Assembly (NCBI GenBank): GCA_016777745.1
Contig: JADHQX010000008.1
Span: 1-22,143 of the forward strand
DNA: 22,143 bases
Direction of reading: 5' to 3'
Source of the DNA: Candidatus Pelagibacterales bacterium
GTDB lineage: Bacteria; Pseudomonadota; Alphaproteobacteria; Pelagibacterales; AG-422-B15
Position numbers and translations under genes: made by a program. This document shows, one piece after another, positions 1 through 7,324 of the stretch (the first letter of the stretch is position 1; each line of letters starts with the position of its first letter). The notes beneath the pieces are model-generated. The model was not told where the DNA came from, ran no database searches, and saw only the letters and a program-made list of their open reading frames with translations.

Positions 1-743
1 GTCAAAGGTGTCTTTAAATCATGACCTACACCAGCAAGCATTAAGGATCTTTGCTCTACTTGTTTAGTAATTCTATTTTTCATTTTAATAAATTCTATAG
101 AAGCTCTTCTGACATCACTTGCTCCAGAAACTTTAAAATTGGAAACATTATTGCCTTTTCCAAATTCTTCAGCTGCCATGGCGAGTTGAGTTATTGGCTT
201 GATCTGATTTCTTAAAAAAAGAAAAGAGATGGTAATCATTATTGCTGAAGTGAATATTACCCAGCCAAGAAAAATGTGGACTCTAGCAGTTGAAATTCGT
301 TTTTTAGGAAAAGTTGCTTTAATCATTTCTTCTCCAAGATTAATATGAACATTAATATGATCATCTTTAGATTGAACCCAGTGTGTAGACTGAAGAATTC
401 CTTGTAGTTCTCTTTTGAATCCTGCAGTTATAAAGTCTAGGTATCCAATAGTATTTTTAGAATAGTCAGCTATCAGCTCGTCTGAATCTACTTTAGTAAA
501 ACTAATCTCAGTGTAAGACCCATAGTCCACATTAGCCTGATTAATAGAAAGATTATTATTTTTGATCTGGTTAATGGTTAATGCTATTTCCATCGCTACA
601 GAGCGTGACATTCTTGATATTACTCTTTCCCACAAGCTATCAAAAAATACAGTTACGATTACTAATTGAAAAAGTATCATAGGTACAATAACTATGGATA
701 TAGCTCTAATTAATAAACTTTTTGGTAGGTATTTCTTAATCAT
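1..743 (-). CDS. EnvZ-type sensor histidine kinase, N-terminal part (truncated by window edge)
   Basis: This is the 5' part of a membrane sensor kinase, which would phosphorylate the response regulator encoded directly upstream. Reading the minus strand from the ATG at 743-741 gives 247 codons before the window ends. I see a short basic N-terminus, a membrane segment at about 11-34, a periplasmic loop of about 120 residues, a second membrane segment at about 156-177, a HAMP linker (NQIKPITQLAMAAEEFGKG, about 179-197) and the start of the dimerisation/phosphotransfer helix. The H-box GVGHDLKTPL is at 238-247 with the phospho-accepting His at about 241. The catalytic ATPase domain lies outside the window. 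The start codon is one base past the stop of the response regulator gene, with no clear ribosome binding site, so translation is probably coupled. The ligand is unknown. The family assignment is firm; the partner assignment rests on adjacency. Confidence 0.9.
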   Translation of the reverse strand, partial: MIKKYLPKSLLIRAISIVIVPMILFQLVIVTVFFDSLWERVISRMSRSVAMEIALTINQIKNNNLSINQANVDYGSYTEISFTKVDSDELIADYSKNTIGYLDFITAGFKRELQGILQSTHWVQSKDDHINVHINLGEEMIKATFPKKRISTARVHIFLGWVIFTSAIMITISFLFLRNQIKPITQLAMAAEEFGKGNNVSNFKVSGASDVRRASIEFIKMKNRITKQVEQRSLMLAGVGHDLKTPL

Positions 744-744
744 T

Positions 745-1428
745 CTAATTATTAACCCATAATACATAGCCAGCACCACGCTTAGTTTTTAAATATTTTG
801 GAAATTTAGGGTCCTTTTCAATTTTTTTTCTAAGCCTGTTAATACATACATCTAATGTTCTTTCTTGTTCAAAGCCTAGTATTTTACTCAATTCTTCTCT
901 TGAAAAAGCTTTTCCAATATCTTTTGATAATATTCGTAATATAGATAACTCATTAGAGTTTAGAGACTTACTAGACTTAGAACCTGAGATTTCACCAGTG
1001 ACTAGATTTAGAATAAGATTATTAATTTGAATTTGATCTTTGAAAGACTTTGTATCAGTTTTCTTTAATATATTTTTTATTCTTAACAATAATTCTTTTG
1101 GCTCAAATGGTTTTGATAAATAGTCATCAGCACCTAATTCTAGACCTTGTATTACATTGTTGGTATCACCCATAGCAGTCAGATGAATAATTGGCACCAA
1201 TGATTTTAATCTTATAATTTTTGTTAGTTCATAGCCATCTATGCCAGGCATCATTATATCTAATATCAATATGTCAAAATTAATTAGCTCTATTTTTTTA
1301 ATTGCATCCTCACCATTTATTGCCGTCGATACTAAAAAATTATTTGATATTAGAAAATCTTTAAGCAGTTCTCTAATTTTATCATCATCATCAACAATTA
1401 ATATATGGCTATCTAAGTTGTTGCTCAT
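745..1428 (-). CDS. petR: OmpR/PhoB-family response regulator, PetR-like
   Basis: A two-component transcriptional regulator of 227 residues. The receiver domain (about 7-122) shows the acidic pocket D12-D15, the phospho-acceptor D57 in LILDIMMPGIDGYEL, T84 and the conserved K106 in DDYLSKPF. A linker leads to an OmpR-type winged helix (about 133-225), with the recognition helix and wing in RTLDVCINRLRKKIEKDP and TKRGAGYVL. Its ATG overlaps the TGA of the MarR gene as ATGA (4 bp), and the kinase gene follows one base after its stop, so the three form one operon. In Rhodobacter capsulatus an OmpR-type PetR is encoded with a MarR-type PetP and is needed for cytochrome bc1 gene expression. The order MarR-regulator next to ilvE is why I use the PetR name. 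The target genes here are inferred, not visible. Confidence 0.92.
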   Translation of the reverse strand: MSNNLDSHILIVDDDDKIRELLKDFLISNNFLVSTAINGEDAIKKIELINFDILILDIMMPGIDGYELTKIIRLKSLVPIIHLTAMGDTNNVIQGLELGADDYLSKPFEPKELLLRIKNILKKTDTKSFKDQIQINNLILNLVTGEISGSKSSKSLNSNELSILRILSKDIGKAFSREELSKILGFEQERTLDVCINRLRKKIEKDPKFPKYLKTKRGAGYVLWVNN

Positions 1429-1898
1429 TTAGTTTTATCAATTAAATTTGAAAAGGTTTGGTTAAATCCACTAACAGCTTCTGAACCTGATTTTTGAAAA
1501 GCACTACTTATCTCTTTTATGGTTGGGTTGACTAAGTCATTAATAATTTTTTTTGATTCACTTGAAAGAAATAAGTTTTTCATTCGTTTATCTTTTTTAT
1601 TAATTTCTTGAATTACCATTTTTTCATCTATTAGTATTTTTAAAACTCTATTAAGACTTTGCTTTGTTATCCCTAGTCTTATTATTAGTTCATTAAAAGT
1701 AATACCTGGGTAAAGTAATATAACTAGAATACATCTGATGTCTGCAATCCCTAAATGATTGTCACTTGCATTTTCTAAAATCTGATTTTCAAAATTTTTA
1801 TATACTAAAAAAAAATTATTTAGAGTTTCTTTCAATTTATCATCTCTTAGGTACAATAGCGATGAACCCTTATGCGTGTCATTATTTAAGTCAGTCAT
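1425..1898 (-). CDS. petP: MarR-family transcriptional regulator, PetP-like
   Basis: A small winged-helix DNA-binding protein, about 157 residues from the ATG at 1898. The HTH is in GITFNELIIRLGITKQSLNRVLK, and the wing carries the MarR D-x-R motif in NKKDKRMKNLFLS, followed by a C-terminal dimerisation helix. An upstream TTG at 1934 would add 12 residues (starting MINITFYHYYVI), but that segment does not look like MarR sequence and it overlaps the likely promoter, so I prefer the ATG. It is the first gene of a regulator operon: its TGA overlaps the response regulator's ATG. A 20-bp inverted repeat covers its start codon and -10 element, which suggests autoregulation. MarR proteins usually sense small ligands or redox state; the ligand here is unknown. 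The PetP name comes from pairing with a PetR-like regulator. Confidence 0.87.
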   Translation of the reverse strand: MTDLNNDTHKGSSLLYLRDDKLKETLNNFFLVYKNFENQILENASDNHLGIADIRCILVILLYPGITFNELIIRLGITKQSLNRVLKILIDEKMVIQEINKKDKRMKNLFLSSESKKIINDLVNPTIKEISSAFQKSGSEAVSGFNQTFSNLIDKTK

Positions 1899-1914
1899 TA
1901 TGACATAATAATGA
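1895..1914. promoter_or_regulatory. Candidate MarR operator (perfect inverted repeat)
   Basis: The arms TCATTAT (1895-1901) and ATAATGA (1908-1914) are perfect 7-bp inverted repeats around a 6-bp spacer. The size and symmetry fit a MarR-dimer site. It covers the start codon and the -10 hexamer of the MarR-like gene. Whether the MarR protein binds here is inference. Confidence 0.4.
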
Positions 1915-1934
1915 TAAAAAGTTATATTAATCAA
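1905..1934 (-). promoter_or_regulatory. Candidate promoter of the MarR/response regulator/kinase operon
   Basis: On the minus strand TTGATT (1934-1929) and TATTAT (1910-1905) are separated by 18 bp. The -10 hexamer lies at -12 to -7 relative to the ATG at 1898, so transcription would start at or next to the start codon. No Shine-Dalgarno-like sequence is present. Confidence 0.42.
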
Positions 1935-1980
1935 CTAGATTATCTGATAACTAAGTAGTTTAATTTTTTACTAAGAAAAT

Positions 1981-2862
1981 ATGGAAATGTTACCTTTTGA
2001 TAATAGAGATGGTTTGATTTGGATGAATGGCGAATTTATTGCCTGGAATGATGCCAAATGCCATGTAATTACTCAAGGAATGCATTATGCAAGCTCGGTA
2101 TTTGAAGGTGAAAGAGCTTACAAAGGGAAGATATTTAAATCCGAAGAACATACAAATCGCCTATTTAAATCTGCAAATACATTAGGCATGGAAATACCCT
2201 TTACTGAGAAACAGATTAACGATGCTAAGGACGAACTAATCCAAAAAATGGAACTTCATGATTGTTATGTGAGACCAATTGTATGGAGAGGTAGTCAACA
2301 GATGGGACTGTCTACTTCAAACTCTGATATTAATGTAGCAATCGCAGCTTGGGATGATTGGGCCTCTTATTTTAAAATTGAAGATAGAAAAGCGGGACTT
2401 CGACTAATTACGTCTCCTTGGAAGAGACCCTCCCCAGACACTGCCCCTTGTGAAGCCAAGGCATCGGGTCCGTATGTGATTTGTACAATGTCTAAATCAT
2501 TTGCAGAACAAAAAGGCTATCACGATGCTTTAATGCTAGATTATAGAGGGTATGTTGCTGAAGGTACTGGGGCTAACATTTTTTTTATTAAAGGTAATGA
2601 TGTTCATACACCTATTCCTGATTGTTTTTTAAATGGTATCACTCGTCAGACTGTTATTGAAATGCTATCTAGCCAAGGTTTTAATATAATAGAAAGACAT
2701 ATTATGCCTGATGAAATTTCAAATTATGATGAAGCATTCTTAACTGGAACGGCAGCAGAAATTACACCATTACAATCAATTGATGATATAAAATTTAAAA
2801 CTGGCGATGAAACTAAGACTTTTAAGTTCATGCAAGACTACCATAATCTTGTTAGATCTTAA
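1981..2862 (+). CDS. ilvE: Branched-chain amino acid aminotransferase (class IV PLP enzyme)
   Basis: Transfers the amino group between glutamate and the 2-oxo acids of leucine, isoleucine and valine, the last step of their synthesis and first of their breakdown, in the cytoplasm. Its 293 residues cover the whole class-IV fold. Signature stretches are GMHYASSVFEGERAY (33-47), APCEAKASGPYVIC (155-168) with K160 as the probable Schiff-base lysine, DYRGYVAEGTGANIFF (187-202) with E194 as the probable PLP N1 ligand, GITRQTVIEM (219-228) and TGTAAEITPL (255-264). The APCEAKASG form is typical of alphaproteobacterial IlvE. The first ATG is used; an ATG two codons later is possible. The gene is transcribed away from the MarR-like regulator across an 82-bp gap with no clear ribosome binding site. 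Its TAA overlaps the stop of the convergent pgsA. Confidence 0.95.
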   Translation: MEMLPFDNRDGLIWMNGEFIAWNDAKCHVITQGMHYASSVFEGERAYKGKIFKSEEHTNRLFKSANTLGMEIPFTEKQINDAKDELIQKMELHDCYVRPIVWRGSQQMGLSTSNSDINVAIAAWDDWASYFKIEDRKAGLRLITSPWKRPSPDTAPCEAKASGPYVICTMSKSFAEQKGYHDALMLDYRGYVAEGTGANIFFIKGNDVHTPIPDCFLNGITRQTVIEMLSSQGFNIIERHIMPDEISNYDEAFLTGTAAEITPLQSIDDIKFKTGDETKTFKFMQDYHNLVRS

Positions 2863-3407
2863 TTAGGTATTCTTTGATAATATTGATATCCACTTAATAC
2901 TGACAAAATACTTGCAACCCAAAGCAAGAATATTCCAAGTTCAGATATAACAATTAAACTATTTGTCATTAGTGGGTCTAGTAGCAAACAAAACAACGCC
3001 AACATCTGCATAGCAGTTTTATATTTTCCTAAATTTGAAACAGGTAACGATATTTTTTCATCTAGTTGAGATAAATACTCTCTTATTCCAGAAATGAAAA
3101 CTTCTCTTGAAACTATCAATAAAAAAGGAATTAAATGAATTCCATTAATATCTCCACGATAGCACAATATAAATCCAACCAGAATAACAAGCAGTTTATC
3201 AGCGATAGGGTCTAACATAGTTCCAAAATTACTAGTTAAATTATATTTTCTAGCCAAATAGCCATCAAAATAATCTGATAATGATGCAACAATAAAAGCA
3301 ATAAATGCAAATAAGTTTGTATTCTGTGTATCCAGTAAAATTAAAGATAATATTATTGGTATTAATATTATTCTAAAAATTGTTAAAATGTTTGGAAGAT
3401 TTTTCAT
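2859..3407 (-). CDS. pgsA: CDP-diacylglycerol--glycerol-3-phosphate 3-phosphatidyltransferase
   Basis: An integral membrane enzyme that makes phosphatidylglycerol phosphate from CDP-diacylglycerol and glycerol-3-phosphate. It has 182 residues, the usual family length, and is largely hydrophobic. The CDP-alcohol phosphotransferase motif D-x2-D-G-x2-A-R-x8-G-x3-D-x3-D is complete: D45, D48, G49, A52, R53, G62, D66 and D70, in SDYFDGYLAR and GTMLDPIADK. The N-terminus NLPNILTIFRIILIPI is characteristic of PgsA. It is the last gene of the uvrB-led run: its ATG shares one base with the uvrC stop (TAATG), so it is probably translationally coupled to uvrC. The pairing of uvrC with pgsA is common in proteobacteria. 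A close relative such as phosphatidylserine synthase is less likely given the N-terminus and length. Confidence 0.93.
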   Translation of the reverse strand: MKNLPNILTIFRIILIPIILSLILLDTQNTNLFAFIAFIVASLSDYFDGYLARKYNLTSNFGTMLDPIADKLLVILVGFILCYRGDINGIHLIPFLLIVSREVFISGIREYLSQLDEKISLPVSNLGKYKTAMQMLALFCLLLDPLMTNSLIVISELGIFLLWVASILSVLSGYQYYQRIPN

Positions 3408-5233
3408 TAATTATTAAAAAAATTATATATTTTTTCCGAAAGCAATTTATTTATACCGTCAACTTTTTCCAGGTCTAGCTTAGAGGCTCCCTTTACATCT
3501 TTAACAGAACCAAAATGATTTAAAAGAAGTTTACGTCTTTTGTTACCTAAGCCAGATATAAGCTCTAATTCTGAGTTCTCTATATCTTTTTTATTTCTAT
3601 TTCTATGTGCACCTATGGCAAATCTATGAGATTCATCCCTTATTCTTTGTAGCAAGAAGTAAACAGGATCATCGTTACGAATAAAGTCAGAGTTATTACC
3701 AAATATTATTTTATCAAGTTTATTAGATCTATTAACGCCCTTAAATATTGATAAAATCTTAATATCTTTTATTCCAATTTCTGTAAGTGTTTTTTTTACT
3801 GTATCATAATGACCTCTGCCACCATCAATTAATATTACATCAGGTAAAGATGAATATTTTTTACTGTCTGCGGTTATATTTGCAAATCTTCTAGCAATAA
3901 CCTGACGCATCATACCATAATCATCACCGGGTGTAATTTTAGAATTATCTATATTAAATTTTCTGTAGTTCTTATTTTCAAATCCATCTTCACCAAAAAC
4001 TACCATAGCACCGACTGCATTTTTTCCAAATGCGTGGCTATTATCGTAGCCTTCTATACGCTGAACTTTACCATTACTATTAATAATTGATCTTAATTTT
4101 TCTAAGCTTTTAATATTTGTTGAAGTATCTGAAATATGTCTATTCAAAGATATATCTGAGTTACGAGATGCATATTTAATTAGCTCTGCTTTCTTACCTT
4201 TGTTAGGAATAATAAATTTAGTTTTTGTTTTGTAGATCGATTTAAGTGATTCCAAAATCAAGTTTACATTTTCAATGTTATTATTAATCAATATTTCTAT
4301 GGGCGGAGCGTACCTAGTGTAGAAATCAATAACAAATCTTTCTAGAATAGCATCATTTGTTTCATCGACTGTATGCTTAGGAAAATAACTCTTATTGCCC
4401 CAATTCTGACCCGCTCTGTAAATAAATACTTGTATGCAGGATTTATCTCCTTGGCGTGAAATAGAAATAACATCAGTGTCCGTAATATCATAAAGATTAA
4501 TATTTTGCTGACTTTGTATTTGAGTTAAAGCTTTAATTTTATCTCTATAACTTGCTGCTTTCTCATAGTTTTCATTATTGCTCTCTTCATGCATTTTTAT
4601 AGATAAATTTTTCTGTAAGCCACTATGCTTACCTGATAGAAAATCTTCTGCATCTTTTACAAGCTCATGATATTTTTTAACATTTATAACATCCACACAA
4701 GGCGCACTACATCGTTCGATTTGATGCATCAAACAAGGCCTACTTCTATTTTCAAAATATGAATCTTCACACGATCTTAACTGAAACACTTTTTGAAGAA
4801 TTTTGAGAGTATAATTTAGAGATCCAACAGTTGCAAATGGACCAAAATACTTACCTTTAAATTTCTGCTTTCCTCTATGTTTAGAAATTCTTGGATACTC
4901 TTGCTCATGATTAATAAATATATAAGGAAAAGATTTATCGTCTCTTAGCAATATATTATACTGAGGTTTAATTTTTTTTATTAAATTTGCTTCAAGCAAC
5001 AGAGCTTCTTTTTCAGTTTCGGTAACAATAGTGTCTATTTGTCGTGTTGATCGCATCAATCGTTTAATTCGATTAGTTAGATTGTTATCATTTAGATAGT
5101 TTTTAAGTCTATTTTTAATATTTTTAGCTTTACCGACGTAAAGAATCTTTTGGTTTTCATCTAGCATCTTATAGATGCCTGGATTAGTCGGGGATTTATC
5201 TACTATTGATTTAATCTTATCAATATTTTGCAT
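3407..5233 (-). CDS. uvrC: Excinuclease ABC subunit C
   Basis: The nuclease of nucleotide excision repair, cutting 3' then 5' of a lesion held by UvrB. At 608 residues it is full length. Domains in order: GIY-YIG nuclease (about 16-95; GIY 19-21, YVGKAKNIKNRL 32-43); a cysteine-rich segment with C155, C167, C175 and C179, the spacing reported to bind an iron-sulphur cluster in E. coli UvrC; a UVR helix pair that contacts UvrB (about 205-238); an RNase H-like nuclease (about 390-540) with D397 in GYDNSH, D438 in GDDYGMMRQV, D470 in LIDGGRGH and H536 in DESHRF; and helix-hairpin-helix motifs at the C-terminus (about 556-608). All expected catalytic residues are present. It starts two bases after the folB stop and shares one base with the pgsA start, in the same run as uvrB. 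Confidence 0.97.
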   Translation of the reverse strand: MQNIDKIKSIVDKSPTNPGIYKMLDENQKILYVGKAKNIKNRLKNYLNDNNLTNRIKRLMRSTRQIDTIVTETEKEALLLEANLIKKIKPQYNILLRDDKSFPYIFINHEQEYPRISKHRGKQKFKGKYFGPFATVGSLNYTLKILQKVFQLRSCEDSYFENRSRPCLMHQIERCSAPCVDVINVKKYHELVKDAEDFLSGKHSGLQKNLSIKMHEESNNENYEKAASYRDKIKALTQIQSQQNINLYDITDTDVISISRQGDKSCIQVFIYRAGQNWGNKSYFPKHTVDETNDAILERFVIDFYTRYAPPIEILINNNIENVNLILESLKSIYKTKTKFIIPNKGKKAELIKYASRNSDISLNRHISDTSTNIKSLEKLRSIINSNGKVQRIEGYDNSHAFGKNAVGAMVVFGEDGFENKNYRKFNIDNSKITPGDDYGMMRQVIARRFANITADSKKYSSLPDVILIDGGRGHYDTVKKTLTEIGIKDIKILSIFKGVNRSNKLDKIIFGNNSDFIRNDDPVYFLLQRIRDESHRFAIGAHRNRNKKDIENSELELISGLGNKRRKLLLNHFGSVKDVKGASKLDLEKVDGINKLLSEKIYNFFNN

Positions 5234-5235
5234 CT

Positions 5236-5658
5236 TTATTTTCGAGATCTTTCAATTTCAATACCTGCACTCTCAGCATCATCAATTGCATCTAGCTTCT
5301 CAAGTCTAATCTTAATAGTTTCAATTCTATTATTCTTAAAACACTCTTGTAAAATTTTTTCAGCTAAAGTTTCTAAGAGTATTGTATGACCCGAATTCAC
5401 AATTTCTTTTATAATTAGAGATATTTGATTATAGCATACAACGTTATCAATTTTTTCATTTGACGTGTCAGGTATATCTTTTATTTTAGCGATTACATTA
5501 ACTCTTAATGGTTGTTGAATATTTTTTTCATGAGCGTACACACCCAACTCAGCATTTAACATTAAATCGTTCACAAATATTAAATTGTATCCAGAGTTAT
5601 GATCAATATTATCTATTTCAGAATTTAGAATTTCTAAATTTAATTTATTTTTATTCAT
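5236..5658 (-). CDS. folB: Dihydroneopterin aldolase (folate synthesis)
   Basis: Converts 7,8-dihydroneopterin to 6-hydroxymethyl-dihydropterin and glycolaldehyde in folate synthesis. Of its 140 residues, the FolB/T-fold domain runs from about 26 to the end. Visible marks are LGVYAHEKNIQQPLRVNV (38-55) with E44 in the substrate-anchoring position, GHTILLETLAEKIL (90-103) with E96, and KIRLEKLDAI (116-125) with K121 as the candidate catalytic lysine. About 25 residues precede the usual start of the domain (MNKNKLNLEILNSEIDNIDH...), an uncommon polar extension. There is no internal methionine before M33, which would be too late, so the extension seems real. The ATG overlaps the TGA of the upstream SDR gene (ATGA), indicating coupled translation and a joint role in pterin metabolism. 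Confidence 0.88.
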   Translation of the reverse strand: MNKNKLNLEILNSEIDNIDHNSGYNLIFVNDLMLNAELGVYAHEKNIQQPLRVNVIAKIKDIPDTSNEKIDNVVCYNQISLIIKEIVNSGHTILLETLAEKILQECFKNNRIETIKIRLEKLDAIDDAESAGIEIERSRK

Positions 5659-6383
5659 GCTAAATGTTCTCCACCATCTACTACTATTAGTTGTCCAGTT
5701 AAAGACTCTGTTTCTAGTATATAATTTAAAGTGTTACTTATATCTTTGGGCTTAGAGCCTCTTTTAAGTAAAGTTGAATTTATTTGTTTTTTAAAATTTT
5801 TATCAGACTGAAACTCATTTTTAATTGTTGGCCCAGGTCCTATGGCATTAACTCTAATATTAGGAGCAAGAGATTTTGCTAAAATTATAGTTGCTGAATG
5901 TAATGCAGCTTTACTAATGTTGTATGAAAAAAATGCTATACTTGGATTTATTACTCCTTGGTCTAAAATATTTATTATATTACCGTGTGTATTTTTTGTA
6001 TGCTGCTTAGAGAAGTCTTTACTTAATTTTATTGGTGCATATAGGTTGGTATCAAGATGTTTATTCCAAGATTTAGATGTGAAATTATGAATTTTATCAT
6101 TTTCAAAAACTGATGCATTATTTATTAAACAGGATATTTTACCTAGTAACTTAGTTGCTTTTGGATAAAATTTATCAACTTCTTTTTTATTATTAAAGTC
6201 ACATTTAATTATTTCGCATCTAACACCTAGTTCAATAATCTCTTTTCTTAGCTCGTTGGCTGATACTTTAGATTTGTTGTAATGAATTATTATGTCATAA
6301 CTATTTTTAGCTAAGTCTATACAAATTTGCTTTCCGATTCTTTTTGCTCCACCGGTTACAAGAGCAATTGGATTTTTTCTCAT
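5655..6383 (-). CDS. SDR oxidoreductase of the pteridine reductase (FolM/PTR1) type
   Basis: A 242-residue short-chain dehydrogenase likely reducing dihydropterins or dihydrofolate with NADPH. The nucleotide loop is TGGAKRIG (10-17); the arginine in TGxxxRxG is typical of pteridine reductases and favours NADPH. NNAS is at 88-91 and N113 in LDTNLYAP. The catalytic pair is Y154 and K158 in FFSYNISKAAL. The residue normally occupied by the catalytic serine is an aspartate (D141 in INILDQGV), exactly 13 residues before the tyrosine, as in Leishmania PTR1 and FolM rather than ordinary SDRs. The C-terminus reads LIVVDGGEHLA. It overlaps folB by 4 bp and shares one base with the antiporter stop upstream. 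The pterin assignment rests on the Asp-Tyr-Lys pattern plus the folB neighbour; the exact substrate (dihydrofolate, dihydromonapterin, dihydrobiopterin) is open. Confidence 0.82.
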   Translation of the reverse strand: MRKNPIALVTGGAKRIGKQICIDLAKNSYDIIIHYNKSKVSANELRKEIIELGVRCEIIKCDFNNKKEVDKFYPKATKLLGKISCLINNASVFENDKIHNFTSKSWNKHLDTNLYAPIKLSKDFSKQHTKNTHGNIINILDQGVINPSIAFFSYNISKAALHSATIILAKSLAPNIRVNAIGPGPTIKNEFQSDKNFKKQINSTLLKRGSKPKDISNTLNYILETESLTGQLIVVDGGEHLA

Positions 6384-7318
6384 TAAAATAATCTATATAT
6401 ATAAATTAAGTAACTCAATACAAAAACTATTGAAAGTACTCTACTTAATGATTTTTTAGTTAAGCCTAAAATTATAATTACCGAAGTACTCATAGCAAGA
6501 AGAATTAAATCATTAGAGTGAATATTCAAGGATGAAAAGTTAAAACCTCTAATTTGAACTATGATAATGGAAGGGAATAAAACAAATAAAATATTCATAA
6601 TATTACTTCCAATAATATTACCTATGCCCATAGCACCTTTTTTTTTCAATGCTGCAATGAGTAGTGTAATTAATTCAGGCAGCGAGGTTCCAAGAGCTAG
6701 AACAGTTAAGCCTATGACTGTGTGTGCGATACCTAAGCTAGAAAAAAATTCTAATGACTCTGATAAAAAAAGCTTTCCACCAATAAAAAACCCAATAAAA
6801 CTTAATGTTAATTTTATTAAACTAACATTGCTTTCAAGAGCTATAGCTTCATTGTTTGGTGAAAAATTTTTTAGATGATTAATAAAAAATATCAGTATTA
6901 TTAAAAATATAAAAGAATGAAGCCAACCTATATTAGAACTTACAGAAAAGATTATGATTAAATATGCTGTAGCCAAAAACAAATAAAAATTTGTCTTAAT
7001 GTCAATGCTTTCAAAACTTACATTATACAACATTCCAGTGACGCCAAGCACCAACAATAAGTTTGCAATATTACTTCCAATTATATTGCCTATAATTGCA
7101 TCCGATGCAGGGGGCGTTTCAAATAATGCTGCAGACAAAGAAACCATTAGCTCAGGCGCCGAAGTGCCAAATGCAACAACTGTTAAACCTATTAATACTT
7201 GTGAGAAATTAAATTTTCTTGCAATTGCATCCGCTTGATTGATAAGTTGATCGGCACTAGCAATTAATATTCCTAGACTTAATAAAATTAAACTCAATTG
7301 ATAGATCATTATATTCAT
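6383..7318 (-). CDS. Calcium/sodium antiporter of the CaCA family (YrbG/CaxA-like)
   Basis: A 311-residue polytopic membrane exchanger, predicted to expel Ca2+ in exchange for Na+ (or H+). It has about ten hydrophobic segments and the internal duplication of the family. The alpha-1 repeat carries AFGTSAPELMVSLSA (49-63) with E56 and GNIIGSNIAN (77-86). The alpha-2 repeat carries ALGTSLPELITLLIAA (208-223) with E215 and GNIIGSNIMN (233-242). These two acidic residues coordinate the cation in archaeal NCX. The two halves are separated by a short polar loop at about 150-165. The gene begins 6 bp after the uvrB stop, so it is probably expressed from the uvrB promoter, and shares one base with the SDR start. 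The ATG at 7318 gives MNIMIYQLS; the ATG three codons later is equally possible. The ion selectivity cannot be read from sequence. Confidence 0.9.
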   Translation of the reverse strand: MNIMIYQLSLILLSLGILIASADQLINQADAIARKFNFSQVLIGLTVVAFGTSAPELMVSLSAALFETPPASDAIIGNIIGSNIANLLLVLGVTGMLYNVSFESIDIKTNFYLFLATAYLIIIFSVSSNIGWLHSFIFLIILIFFINHLKNFSPNNEAIALESNVSLIKLTLSFIGFFIGGKLFLSESLEFFSSLGIAHTVIGLTVLALGTSLPELITLLIAALKKKGAMGIGNIIGSNIMNILFVLFPSIIIVQIRGFNFSSLNIHSNDLILLAMSTSVIIILGLTKKSLSRVLSIVFVLSYLIYIYRLF

Positions 7319-7324
7319 ATATTT

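Noticed and set aside
1899..1934. TTG start extending the MarR-like protein by 12 residues
   Set aside because: The added residues (MINITFYHYYVI) do not resemble the family and overlap the candidate promoter; the ATG at 1898 gives a normal length.
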